Assembly: GCA_018366035.1 (NCBI GenBank)
Contig: JAGZIW010000005.1
Span: forward strand, 52,923-116,922
Origin: Butyricicoccus pullicaecorum
GTDB taxonomy: Bacteria > Bacillota > Clostridia > Oscillospirales > Butyricicoccaceae
Direction of reading: 5' to 3'
DNA: 64,000 nt
Below the pieces are notes generated by a model. The model had not been told where the DNA came from. It saw only the letters and a list, made by a program, of their open reading frames with translations, and made no database searches. Of this stretch, positions 40,257 through 48,463 are shown in pieces. The translations under genes and the position numbers were made by a program. The stretch's first letter is position 1. Every line of letters starts with the position of its first letter.

Positions 40257-41228
40257 TCAGGAAACGCTGAGCGGAATATCCTCATAGATATAGTCGTGCA
40301 AACGATTTGCAGCCTTATCCAAATCAAAGACAATATACTGCTTATTCTTTCCGCCATAATCCCATGTTCGATCCACAGGGATCCTTCCATGGTTGATTTC
40401 CGGCATGCCGTGACGCAAAAGGCCGACTGCAAGCTTCGTAATCTCAAACATAGACAAATCAGAAGTTACATACTTCAGCATTTTAGGTGCAAGCTCTATG
40501 ACCTCGGCAGGAGACATTCCCCGTACCCGCTGAAACATTGCCTCCAAAACGACAGCCTGCCGTTCCACGCGGCCCCAGTCATCACCTGTACCGCCCTTAC
40601 GGATACGTCCATAGCTCATTGCCTGAATCCCGTTGAGCGTCTGTACACCAGTCTGTTCAACCGGACAGTTCTCTGCGTTTGCAGCGCGGCAGTATTCCCC
40701 TATAAACTTATTGAGTTCTCTGCGCTCATTCTCTTTGACATCGATGACAACACCGCCCAATGCCCCAATCAAATTCGCCATCTGCGAAAAATCGACCTGT
40801 GCATAATGCTCGATATTGAGATCGAAATTCCGGTTAATCGTTTGGATTGCAAGTGCAGGGCCTCCATAGCTATACGCATGGTTTAGCTTTCCTTCGCCAT
40901 GTCCATCGATTTCCACCTTTGAATCCCGCATGAGAGAAATCACCTTGACCTCTCCGTCAGCACTGTCCACAGACAGCACCATGATACAGTCCGCACGCCG
41001 TGTTCCATCATTGTCTGCATCGACTCCAAAAAGAGCAATGTTTGTTACACTGCGGTCATCTTTGTGCTGGACTGCAAGATCAGCCCCCGCAAGCGACTCC
41101 GTATCTCTTTGATAATTGCTGCCTATAAAATATTGCAATGCGAACAGGCCAGCACCTGCAATCAGTGCAGCGAATATCAGCACAAACAGGAGGCTTCGTA
41201 TCAGGCGGAATAGCCGCCGGATTACCAA
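40257..41228 (-). CDS. LytR-CpsA-Psr (LCP) family wall polymer ligase
   Basis: 323 residues. One N-terminal membrane helix (LLFVLIFAALIAGAGLFALQYF), then an extracellular LCP domain with FGVDADNDGTRRADCIMVLSV (the Asp/Arg cofactor site), VISLMRDSKVEI and GALGGVVIDVKEN, LNGIQAMSYGRIRKG. LCP enzymes transfer undecaprenyl-linked teichoic acid or capsule chains to peptidoglycan. The start is TTG at 41228, one base after the pyk stop codon, with GAGG inside the pyk end, so it is translationally coupled to pyk. Confidence 0.9.
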   Translation of the reverse strand: MVIRRLFRLIRSLLFVLIFAALIAGAGLFALQYFIGSNYQRDTESLAGADLAVQHKDDRSVTNIALFGVDADNDGTRRADCIMVLSVDSADGEVKVISLMRDSKVEIDGHGEGKLNHAYSYGGPALAIQTINRNFDLNIEHYAQVDFSQMANLIGALGGVVIDVKENERRELNKFIGEYCRAANAENCPVEQTGVQTLNGIQAMSYGRIRKGGTGDDWGRVERQAVVLEAMFQRVRGMSPAEVIELAPKMLKYVTSDLSMFEITKLAVGLLRHGMPEINHGRIPVDRTWDYGGKNKQYIVFDLDKAANRLHDYIYEDIPLSVS

Positions 41229-42701
41229 TTATTCGTCCTCAAACGCCATATTGATATAAGCCTGTGTTACCTCAATGACGCGCAGCGTATTGGTGTAGTA
41301 TACATGACCGACAGGCATACCGGCAGTTACCGAAATGATGTCTCCCGGCTCTACATTGCAGGCATTGACTGCTGCATGCACAGCCTGTGTATACAGTTCT
41401 GTACCCGAGCCGACCTCCTTAATGAGAGACGGCAGAACGCCCCATGACATAGTCATGCGGTGAAAAGTTTTTTCGTCATAGGTTGCACCAACAATCAGAG
41501 TGCCCGGGCGGAAGGAAGAAACAGCATAGGCTGTGGAACCACTGCGGGTAACTGCAACAATGCACTTTGCACCAAGGTCAGCAGACGTGGTGCAGGTTGC
41601 ATGTGCAATTGCATTGGTCTTTTTATCACCCTTCATATCCATGCCCTTAAACTCATCGCGGGTGATCCGACGGCGGTCATAGTGAATCTTTGCCTCTGCA
41701 TTTGACGCAATGAGGGACATCGTGCGGACAGTTTCAACCGGATACTTACCAACAGAAGTTTCGCCGGAAAGCATGATTGCAGATGTGCCGTCAAATACCG
41801 CATTTGCAACGTCGGAAACCTCTGCGCGGGTCGCACGCGGGTTCTTTGACATGGAATCGAGCATCTGCGTTGCTGTGACAACACGTTTTCCCATAGAAAT
41901 AGCGGTCTTAATGAGGTGCTTTTGAATTTCAGGCAGCTCATAATATGGTACCTCTACGCCAAGGTCGCCGCGGGCTACCATAACACCGGTTGCTTCCTCC
42001 AGAATATCGCGCACATTGTCTACGCCTTCCATATTCTCGATTTTGGCAATGATCTGTACATCTTCCTTGCCATATTCCTTAAGGATCGCCTTAATGTCCA
42101 AAACGTCCTGACGGGTACGGGTAAAGGAAGCTGCAATAAAATCAATGTCCTGACTAAGTCCAAAGATAATATCTGCACGGTCCTTTTCCGAAACAAAAGG
42201 CATGTTGAGCTTGATGCCCGGGACATTGATCGACTTACGATTGGAGAGCGGACCGCCATTGAGTGCCTTACAAACGATATCCGTACCGTTCCGAATCTCC
42301 TGTACCTCAAACGCAATCAGACCATCATCAATCAAAATACGCGTACCCTGCTGTACATCATTCGGCAAGCCTTCGTAGGTGATGGAAACAATGCTCTCAT
42401 CGCCCTCGATATCGCGTGTTGTCAAGGTAAATGTCTGACCGTCCTGAATTTCTATTTTACCATTCTTATAGGTTTTGGTACGGATCTCAGGTCCCTTGGT
42501 ATCGAGCATAATGCCGATTGGCAGACCAAGCTCTGCACGACAAGCCTTGACCAAATCCATACGGCCCTTATGTTCTTCATGGGAGCCATGACTAAAGTTC
42601 ATACGAGCAACATTCATGCCCGCAAGCATCATATCCTTGAGGACTGCCTTGTCGTCAGTCGCCGGACCCAGCGTACAGATAATTTTTGTTCTGCGCATCA
42701 T
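41229..42701 (-). CDS. pyk: Pyruvate kinase
   Basis: 490 residues, the last step of glycolysis (PEP + ADP to pyruvate + ATP). It begins MMRRTKIICTLGPATDDK. Conserved motifs: ARMNFSHGSHEEH, MLDTKGPEIRT (phosphate/K+ site), IIAKIENMEGV (catalytic Lys and Glu), MVARGDLGVEVP and MLSGETSVGKYP. It lacks the extra C-terminal PEP-utiliser-like domain of Bacillus Pyk. Own promoter. Confidence 0.98.
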   Translation of the reverse strand: MMRRTKIICTLGPATDDKAVLKDMMLAGMNVARMNFSHGSHEEHKGRMDLVKACRAELGLPIGIMLDTKGPEIRTKTYKNGKIEIQDGQTFTLTTRDIEGDESIVSITYEGLPNDVQQGTRILIDDGLIAFEVQEIRNGTDIVCKALNGGPLSNRKSINVPGIKLNMPFVSEKDRADIIFGLSQDIDFIAASFTRTRQDVLDIKAILKEYGKEDVQIIAKIENMEGVDNVRDILEEATGVMVARGDLGVEVPYYELPEIQKHLIKTAISMGKRVVTATQMLDSMSKNPRATRAEVSDVANAVFDGTSAIMLSGETSVGKYPVETVRTMSLIASNAEAKIHYDRRRITRDEFKGMDMKGDKKTNAIAHATCTTSADLGAKCIVAVTRSGSTAYAVSSFRPGTLIVGATYDEKTFHRMTMSWGVLPSLIKEVGSGTELYTQAVHAAVNACNVEPGDIISVTAGMPVGHVYYTNTLRVIEVTQAYINMAFEDE

Positions 42702-42776
42702 AATAGTTCTACCTCTCTTTTCGTAGTCAGCAAAATAGACAGAAAGCTTTTGTTTTATATGATTTCAACCTTACAT

Positions 42777-42805
42777 ATTTTATCATTTTACCGGTTTTTT
42801 TTCAA
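42777..42805 (-). promoter_or_regulatory. Promoter of pyk-LCP
   Basis: TTGAAA (42800-42805), 17 bp, TAAAAT (42777-42782) on the minus strand, 76 bp before pyk. Confidence 0.7.
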
Positions 42806-42907
42806 TGTATTCAAGCGGTCTGTGCAGCATAAATTTCATTTTTTCCAACTTGTTAAATTTTCCCCTGCTTTTTCTTGTAGAATTCGTGAATTTTGCTATC
42901 CCTGCTC

Positions 42908-42936
42908 TTGCCACTCGGGCGCTTGTCGATTATAAT
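42908..42936 (+). promoter_or_regulatory. Promoter of the nucleotidyltransferase gene
   Basis: TTGCCA (42908-42913), 17 bp, TATAAT (42931-42936). Confidence 0.75.
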
Positions 42937-42991
42937 AGAGGTACATTTTGATAACATTCTGAGAATTCAATCTTTGGAAGGAGATAGAAAA

Positions 42992-43900
42992 ATGAATCAG
43001 CCTATTTTGGTTATCATGGCTGCCGGCATGGGTTCCCGCTATGGCGGACTCAAACAAATCGATCCACTGGGTCCCAATGGGCAAATCATTCTGGACTACT
43101 CGATTTATGACGCTTACCGTGCAGGCTTCCGCCGCGCAGTTTTTATCATCAAGCCAGAACTGGAGGACGCCTTTGAAAAAGCCATTGGCAGCAAAGCACG
43201 TCGTTTTATGCAGGTCGATTATGTATATCAGACCCTTTCCTCGCTCCCCAGCGATTTATCCGTATCCCCAGAACGCGAAAAGCCGCTTGGCACAGGACAT
43301 GCCATCTACTGTATCAAAAATACTGTGGACGCTCCGTTTGCTGTCATCAATGCAGATGATTTCTACGGTGCAGACGCATTTGCAAAAATATATGCTTTTC
43401 TGTCACATACAGCCGATGATGACAAATACCGCTACTGCATGATTGGATATGCAGTCGAAAACACACTGACAGAAAACGGAACGGTTTCGCGCGGCGTCTG
43501 TACAACAAATGCAGACGGATTTTTGTCTGATATCGTAGAGCGTACCAAGATCTCCCGTGACACGGACGGCATCATTCGATTTACTGATGGCGAAGGCGGT
43601 GAAATCCCGCTTGGCACACCTGTATCCATGAATCTTTGGGGCTTTACCCCCTCCTTCCTGCATGAACTGGACACCCAGCTGCACGACTTTTTTGCAAACA
43701 AGCTTCCGCTTGACCCGATGAAGGCTGAATTCTACCTGCCCTCCGCGGTCGATACCCTGATCCTTGCCGGCAAAGCAACCGCAAAGGTAATCCCCACCCA
43801 ATCCAAATGGTTTGGTGTCACCTATCAGGCAGACAAACCCAATGTACAGGCAGCTCTGCGTGCCATGACCGAAGCCGGCGACTATCCAGTTGATTTGTGA
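42992..43900 (+). CDS. Sugar-phosphate nucleotidyltransferase family protein
   Basis: 302 residues. The N-terminus ILVIMAAGMGSRYGGLKQIDPLGPNG is the NTP-binding signature of hexose-1-phosphate and choline-phosphate nucleotidyltransferases, followed by KPLGTGHAIYCIKN and the metal-binding NADDFYGADAF. The family is annotated generally as nucleotidyltransferase; genes of this type often precede an aminoglycoside/choline-kinase-like gene, not found here. GAAGGAGA precedes ATG at 42992. The next gene starts 8 bp downstream. Confidence 0.85.
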   Translation: MNQPILVIMAAGMGSRYGGLKQIDPLGPNGQIILDYSIYDAYRAGFRRAVFIIKPELEDAFEKAIGSKARRFMQVDYVYQTLSSLPSDLSVSPEREKPLGTGHAIYCIKNTVDAPFAVINADDFYGADAFAKIYAFLSHTADDDKYRYCMIGYAVENTLTENGTVSRGVCTTNADGFLSDIVERTKISRDTDGIIRFTDGEGGEIPLGTPVSMNLWGFTPSFLHELDTQLHDFFANKLPLDPMKAEFYLPSAVDTLILAGKATAKVIPTQSKWFGVTYQADKPNVQAALRAMTEAGDYPVDL

Positions 43901-43908
43901 GATTTTTT

Positions 43909-44436
43909 ATGAATACAGAAACCAATTTTCCAACCTACTTTGCTGCATGGCGCGATGCAATCGAACAAAGTCTGAACTGTGTATTCCAGCATGCACGCAA
44001 TGTTTCCATCGCAGAGCGTTTAACGGCACTGCACGCATGGTTTGACAGCGATACCGAACTGAAAATGCTTGGCGTGATCCCTGTCGGCGGCCCACCGGTC
44101 CACAGCCATGAGCACCGTCTTGTATTTGCTGTGCCCCACTTTGATCGGGCTGCTCTAGATGATTGGTGGGCGTATGCACAGCAGGTACAAAAAACACTTG
44201 TTGAGCCTGATATTTCCCATCAATTTACACTGATCAGCATCATTCTAATCTGCGAGACCGCAGACCGTGCTGCCCTCAGCCGCCTGCGTTGGCGCTCCAG
44301 CGAGATGACCTACCGCAAACCACAAAATGGCTGGTCCTCCATTCGTTTTGCGGTCATTCAAAAAAACTCTGACAAAATTATCTCCAATCGTGCCGGTACC
44401 CCGCTCGCTGACCTGCTTCGCGCAGCAAAACCATGA
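43909..44436 (+). CDS. Unknown soluble protein
   Basis: 175 residues from ATG at 43909 (a GTG at 43897 overlapping the previous stop is possible; neither has a good ribosome binding site, so coupling is likely). Contains Trp/His-rich VGGPPVHSHEHRLVFAVPHFD and a basic C-terminus. No domain recognised. Operonic with the nucleotidyltransferase, so it may belong to the same pathway. Confidence 0.6.
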   Translation: MNTETNFPTYFAAWRDAIEQSLNCVFQHARNVSIAERLTALHAWFDSDTELKMLGVIPVGGPPVHSHEHRLVFAVPHFDRAALDDWWAYAQQVQKTLVEPDISHQFTLISIILICETADRAALSRLRWRSSEMTYRKPQNGWSSIRFAVIQKNSDKIISNRAGTPLADLLRAAKP

Positions 44437-44485
44437 ACTCCTCCTGCTATTCTCTCCGGTTTTTCTCGTTTTTTCCGGTTTTCCC

Positions 44486-44514
44486 TTGCAAAAATCAGAT
44501 AAGCATGTTATCAT
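44486..44514 (+). promoter_or_regulatory. Promoter of secG
   Basis: TTGCAA (44486-44491), 17 bp, TATCAT (44509-44514). Confidence 0.65.
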
Positions 44515-44587
44515 ATAGGATATGTAATTATGCCCTATATGGGCTATTAAGGGATACAATACATTGGATTTTTCGGAGGAATCAAAC

Positions 44588-44824
44588 ATGAGTACTGTGA
44601 AGCTCGCACTTTCCATTGCGGAAGTTATCGTCTGTGTATTCCTGACCGTCGTTGTCCTGCTGCAGCAGGGCGCACGTCAGGGAATGTCTGGCACCATCGC
44701 CGGTGGTGCGGATACCTTTTTTGGTCAGTCCAAGGCAAGCAGCATGCAGCGTACATTGTCCCGCCTTACGACAGTTGCAGGTATCATCTTCGTTGTTCTT
44801 GCAGTCGTGATGAACTGTATCTGA
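44588..44824 (+). CDS. secG: Preprotein translocase subunit SecG
   Basis: 78 residues with two membrane helices (LSIAEVIVCVFLTVVVLLQQG and LTTVAGIIFVVLAVVMNCI) and the family loop QQGARQGMSGTIAGGADTFFG. It stimulates protein export through SecYE. CGGAGG lies just upstream. Normal Firmicutes length. One base separates its stop from the next start. Confidence 0.95.
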   Translation: MSTVKLALSIAEVIVCVFLTVVVLLQQGARQGMSGTIAGGADTFFGQSKASSMQRTLSRLTTVAGIIFVVLAVVMNCI

Positions 44825-44825
44825 T

Positions 44826-45056
44826 ATGAAACTCATTCTGGCTATATTATTTGCCATGTTCGCGGTATGTGCTGCACTGACCATATTCTTTCAAATCCGA
44901 TATGGGCATCTCACTGGACCGAACAGTGAGACCGCAAAGTGTGGGACACCTTCTTCCGCCGCAATCAAGTGCCGCAGACAGGCAGTGCTCTGCTCCATTC
45001 TCGCAGCATTTTTTCTGATTGCTGCCTGCGCAGTTGGCGCTGTTGTGCGCACATAA
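44826..45056 (+). CDS. Small membrane protein following secG
   Basis: 76 residues, two predicted helices (ILAILFAMFAVCAALTIFF and AVLCSILAAFFLIAACAVGAVV), joined by a polar loop with cysteines (AKCGTP, IKCRRQ). It begins one base after the secG stop codon, so it is cotranscribed and probably cotranslated with secG. No recognised domain. Confidence 0.7.
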   Translation: MKLILAILFAMFAVCAALTIFFQIRYGHLTGPNSETAKCGTPSSAAIKCRRQAVLCSILAAFFLIAACAVGAVVRT

Positions 45057-45092
45057 AAGCGCACCTTTTTACAAAACTGCCGCATCTGATTT

Positions 45093-45126
45093 TCCCGATA
45101 GACAGATTCTGTCTATCGGGATTTTT
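45093..45126 (+). terminator. Terminator of secG operon
   Basis: CCCGATAGACAG, ATT, CTGTCTATCGGG, then ATTTTTATTT: a 12-bp stem. Confidence 0.9.
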
Positions 45127-45210
45127 ATTTGCCGCTTATCCCCTCCAAATCACACACAGATTCTATGGAATCTTTTCATAATATTTACTATATTTTTACA
45201 ATCCTCCACA

Positions 45211-45239
45211 TTGACAAGACGCCTGTTATCCCTTATAGT
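45211..45239 (+). promoter_or_regulatory. Consensus promoter of the leader peptide/CNNM unit
   Basis: TTGACA (45211-45216), 17 bp, TATAGT (45234-45239). Transcription should start near 45246, leaving about 175 bases of leader before the transporter. Confidence 0.85.
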
Positions 45240-45273
45240 ATATCTCAATTATCTCAAAAAAACTGGAGGCATA

Positions 45274-45327
45274 TTGCAACAAATGGACCACGATGATAGT
45301 GACGCGAACCCAATCCATATTTTCTAG
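45274..45327 (+). CDS. Putative acidic leader peptide upstream of a CNNM transporter
   Basis: A 14-codon frame from ATG 45283 (MDHDDSDANPIHIF) or 17 codons from TTG 45274 (MQQMDHDDSDANPIHIF), ending at TAG (45325-45327). GGAGG at 45265-45269 lies 4 bases before the TTG and 13 before the ATG; neither spacing is ideal, so the start is not settled. Four Asp within six residues and a following Pro resemble E. coli MgtL ([17 protein letters not shown]), an acidic/proline peptide that destabilises ribosomes at low Mg2+. It stops 6 bases before a strong intrinsic terminator and 93 before a Mg2+-transporter-like gene. Confidence 0.55.
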   Translation: MQQMDHDDSDANPIHIF

Positions 45328-45333
45328 CTCCCC

Positions 45334-45388
45334 CATAAGACATGCCCTGTACATTTATCCGTGTATGGGTCATGTCTTATGCTTTTTT
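45334..45388 (+). terminator. Attenuator-like terminator in the CNNM leader
   Basis: CATAAGACATG (45334-45344) pairs with CATGTCTTATG (45371-45381), with CCC/GGG and TACA/TGTA extending the stem. A six-T run follows (45383-45388). It lies between promoter and structural gene, so most transcripts must stop here unless it is prevented from folding. No antiterminator helix could be proved by eye. Confidence 0.85.
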
Positions 45389-45420
45389 CATACTTTATTA
45401 TTTTAGAAAGAGGTTTATTT

Positions 45421-46731
45421 ATGGATCACTCTATTGGTTTTTTATTACTGTTTCAGGTAATACTCATTGCATCAAACGCTGTGTTTGCCAGTGCCGAAAT
45501 TGCAATCCTTTCCATCAATGAAACCAAGCTCAAACATATGGCAGAGCAGGGAAACCAACGCGCCAATCGTTTGCTGCGTCTGACGCAGGAGCCTGCAAAG
45601 TTTCTTGCGACCATTCAGGTTGCAATCACACTTTCCGGTTTTTTGGGCAGTGCATTTGCAGCAGACAATTTCTCTGAACCACTGGTCGATTGGGTACTCG
45701 GTCTGGGCATTCAGGCTCCTCGCGCAACACTGGATACCATTGCCGTGATTCTCATCACGCTGATTTTGTCTTATGTTACATTGATTTTCGGAGAACTTGT
45801 CCCCAAACGCATTGCCATGAAAAAATCCGAGCAGCTTGCCATGAATCTTTCCGGTCTGATTTGCGCCATTTCCATCGTATGCAAGCCCATTGTGTGGTTC
45901 CTTTCCCTATCCACCAATCTGGTGCTGCGCATGTGCGGCATCGACCCCAATGAAGAGGAAGCGCCAGTGAGCGAGGAAGAAATCCGCATGCTGGTAGAGG
46001 CTGGCAGTGAAAAGGGTACCATTGCCTGTCAGGAAAAGGAATTCATACAAAATGTATTTGAATTCAATGATACGGTAGTCGGGGATATTGCAACGCATCG
46101 AACCGATGTTATACTACTATGGCTGGAGGACGATGTCTCGGTTTGGGCAAAAACAATCCACGAAAACCGTCACACACGCTATCCGGTCTGCGACGGTTCG
46201 CCCGACCATATTGTCGGCATCATAAACACCAAGGATTATTTCCGTTTGCCAGACAAAACAAAGGAAACGCTCCTTTCCTCTGCGATGCAGCCAGCGTATT
46301 TTGTACTTGATACCATGAAAGCAGATTTGGTATTTCGCAGTATGAAAAAGGAAAAGCATGAAATGGCTGTCATCGTGGACGAACACGGCGGAATGGTTGG
46401 TGTGATTACTTTATTCGATTTGATCGAGGAACTCGTCGGTACATTGGAGCCTTGCACCGCACCGAGCAGTGCGCCCTCTATCGAACAGGTAGATACACAT
46501 ACATGGAAAATTTCAGGCAATATTGCACTATGTGAAATCGAAGCTGCAACAGGTATCCACATTGCAGCACAAGACCATGATACACTCACCGGACTTGTAT
46601 TTCATACACTGGGCATGATTCCAAGCGAAGGGGTACAGAATATTGATTTAGAAATCGAAAATATGAACATTCATATCAGCAATATCGCTGGACATCAGAT
46701 ACAGTCTGCAACACTCCAATTCCAGAAATAA
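45421..46731 (+). CDS. CNNM/CorC-type transporter (hemolysin C family)
   Basis: 436 residues, CNNM transmembrane domain plus paired CBS domains plus CorC_HlyC domain. Four N-terminal membrane segments include LFQVILIASNAVFASAEIAILSI and IAVILITLILSYVTLIFGELVPKRIAMKK, the latter the CNNM signature. CBS segments follow from about residue 205 (ATHRTDVILLW, VCDGSPDHIVGIINTKD, MAVIVDEHGGMVGVITLFDLIEELVG). The C-terminal domain (from about 350) is CorC_HlyC. Relatives (MpfA, YhdP, CNNM) export or control Mg2+. RBS AGAGG, 8 bases upstream of ATG 45421. Controlled by the leader described above. Confidence 0.93.
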   Translation: MDHSIGFLLLFQVILIASNAVFASAEIAILSINETKLKHMAEQGNQRANRLLRLTQEPAKFLATIQVAITLSGFLGSAFAADNFSEPLVDWVLGLGIQAPRATLDTIAVILITLILSYVTLIFGELVPKRIAMKKSEQLAMNLSGLICAISIVCKPIVWFLSLSTNLVLRMCGIDPNEEEAPVSEEEIRMLVEAGSEKGTIACQEKEFIQNVFEFNDTVVGDIATHRTDVILLWLEDDVSVWAKTIHENRHTRYPVCDGSPDHIVGIINTKDYFRLPDKTKETLLSSAMQPAYFVLDTMKADLVFRSMKKEKHEMAVIVDEHGGMVGVITLFDLIEELVGTLEPCTAPSSAPSIEQVDTHTWKISGNIALCEIEAATGIHIAAQDHDTLTGLVFHTLGMIPSEGVQNIDLEIENMNIHISNIAGHQIQSATLQFQK

Positions 46732-46742
46732 AACAGTCAAAA

Positions 46743-46780
46743 AAAGCCACAATGACATACCTCTGTCATGTGGCTTTCTT
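46743..46780. terminator. Bidirectional terminator between CNNM gene and GIY-YIG/Nudix gene
   Basis: AAAGCCACATGACA-type arm (AAAGCCACAATGACA) and TGTCATGTGGCTTT around TACCTC, with a small bulge. Confidence 0.8.
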
Positions 46781-46782
46781 AT

Positions 46783-47610
46783 TTATTCCATTTGCCGCAG
46801 CAGTTCACAGACTGCCCGCCATTCGTCAGCCCGACAGCAAAGCTCCTCTCGTCTGTGCGTTGTACCGTCTGGGAATACCAGTGCCCGATCCTGTTCAACC
46901 GCCCGTGCAAACGCTTCACAGGATACCCAGCGCATCTCCATAACCTCTGCGTTTGGAAGAAATGCAATCGGTTCCTTTTGCCTGTACACAAATATATAGG
47001 AAATTTCATCGTCCAAACCGCCATCTGGTCTTGAGTATGTCTGATGAAAGGTTTGCGGCAGCATCATAAGCTCCGAGGCTGTCAGCTTCAGCCCACATTC
47101 CTCCTGTGCCTCTCGCAGTACAGCATGTAATGGTGTTTCTCCCGCAGCAATATGTCCGGTAGCCGCCAAATCATATCGCCCCGGATACAGCGGACGATCC
47201 AAGGCACGGCGCTGGAGCCAAAGTCCAGAGATTCCCTCTTGCTCCGTAAACACCCACAGATGAATGATACCATGCCGTAAACCCTGCTGATGTACAATGC
47301 ATCTTGGACGCCTTCCACAGTCTCTGCCCTGTGCGTCCAATACTGTCAAATACTCCTCTGTCTCCAAATTTTGTCCGGCAATGAGCTGCTGTTTCTGCAC
47401 CTTTCCCAGCTTCTTAATCGCTGCCTCATAACCAAGCGCTTCCGAGCGGCTCGGAAACACTTCACTAAATACCAAGCGCACGGGTGTGCGTCCTTTGGTA
47501 TATTTTGCACCGCGTCCGCTATTATGCGCCGCCAGCCGCGCAGTCAGGTTATTGGTCCAGCCTGTATACAGGGTATCGTCTGCACAAGCTAACATATAGA
47601 CGTATTCCAT
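46783..47610 (-). CDS. GIY-YIG nuclease domain fused to a Nudix hydrolase
   Basis: 275 residues from ATG 47610 (GGGAGG upstream). Residues 1-80 are a GIY-YIG domain of the UPF0213/YhbQ type: YVYMLACADDTLYTGWTNNL (GIY and YIG positions as VYM and YTG), R in NNLTARLAAHN and E in GYEAAIKKL. Residues about 100-275 are a Nudix domain with a perfect Nudix box, GHIAAGETPLHAVLREAQEECGL, the Glu pairs binding Mg2+. UPF0213 proteins normally stand alone, and Nudix domains normally hydrolyse nucleoside diphosphate derivatives, so this pairing on one chain is unusual. Transcribed alone. Confidence 0.88.
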   Translation of the reverse strand: MEYVYMLACADDTLYTGWTNNLTARLAAHNSGRGAKYTKGRTPVRLVFSEVFPSRSEALGYEAAIKKLGKVQKQQLIAGQNLETEEYLTVLDAQGRDCGRRPRCIVHQQGLRHGIIHLWVFTEQEGISGLWLQRRALDRPLYPGRYDLAATGHIAAGETPLHAVLREAQEECGLKLTASELMMLPQTFHQTYSRPDGGLDDEISYIFVYRQKEPIAFLPNAEVMEMRWVSCEAFARAVEQDRALVFPDGTTHRREELCCRADEWRAVCELLRQME

Positions 47611-47764
47611 ATTTTTCCTCCCAAGCAATTGTACGATATCAAATCGACAAAAGCCGCTATGACAAAAATTTACTCGTTTCTCCTCCGCACAGCTTTTTAA
47701 CCCTTCGGTATTATAGCACCTCTATATCAAAATATGCAAGAATATCCGTGTAAATCCACTCTTT

Positions 47765-47946
47765 TTTTGAGGATTGCAGACAGCACATGCAGCCTCTATT
47801 TTGAGGATTGTATCCAACAAATTTTTATGTTACACTACAGAAAACGTAATGATATTTTACAGCTATCATGAGTTCTGGATTCCAAATTGTAAATTTTACC
47901 TTTCTGCTTTCCACATCTTTTTCGACTGCTGTTATCATGAATTCTG
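47765..47946. repeat. Two direct-repeat motifs upstream of a secreted-protein gene
   Basis: TTTTGAGGATTG occurs twice (47765-47776 and 47799-47810, 34 bp apart). TATCATGAGTTCTG (47864-47877) recurs as TATCATGAATTCTG (47933-47946, 69 bp apart, one mismatch). They lie in the 427-bp gene-free stretch between 47611 and 48037 and could be regulator sites for the gene at 48038. Confidence 0.45.
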
Positions 47947-48037
47947 ATAAAGTGATATGTACGGTTTTCTTTTATACCTTAAACAAGGAAAGGAAGCGTT
48001 TCAAATCGCAATATTTTACTGTTACGGAGGTTTCACT

Positions 48038-48463
48038 ATGTTAAAAAAAAGTATTTGTGCACTACTTTCTCTAGCCTTATTGACAACTTCTACGGCATAC
48101 GCTGTAAATACAGATACCTCAGCATCTATTCCTTATGATATTCTTCCCCATGAAGAATCGTCATCGATTGAAATCACAAAAAGTGACGGAGAGCTGCTCG
48201 AATACGAGGTAGAATATACAAATAATTCTGTTATTACCACGCATCATGATGGTGCAACTACCACAAAAGTAGAAGCAATCTACAAAACGGGTGAAATCAT
48301 TACAAGTATTTATGTGGACGGTCGTTTACAATCGCAAAACCGTGAAATCAATGAAAGTGTAAAAAAAGCCAATCAAGCAACAAAAATTGCGCCTCCTTTG
48401 GTATTGCCACATATACTCCTCGTTTGGTATTGTCACGGACTGATTGCGACATCACAAGCCTGA
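48038..48463 (+). pseudogene. Secreted protein, probably frameshifted near the C-terminus
   Basis: 141 residues as read. Signal peptide MLKKSICALLSLALLTTSTAYA, then a polar beta-rich region rich in Thr/Glu (EIITSIYVDGRLQSQNREI). ACGGAGG precedes ATG 48038. The last 25 residues after ATKI become unlike the rest (PPLVLPHILLVWYCHGL). Shifting by one base at the AAAAA run near 48383 gives NCASFGIATYTPRLVLSRTD, ending at a TGA 22 bases later than the present stop, which looks more like a natural protein tail. One base lost in the homopolymer (mutation or sequencing error) would explain it. Function unknown. Confidence 0.5.
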
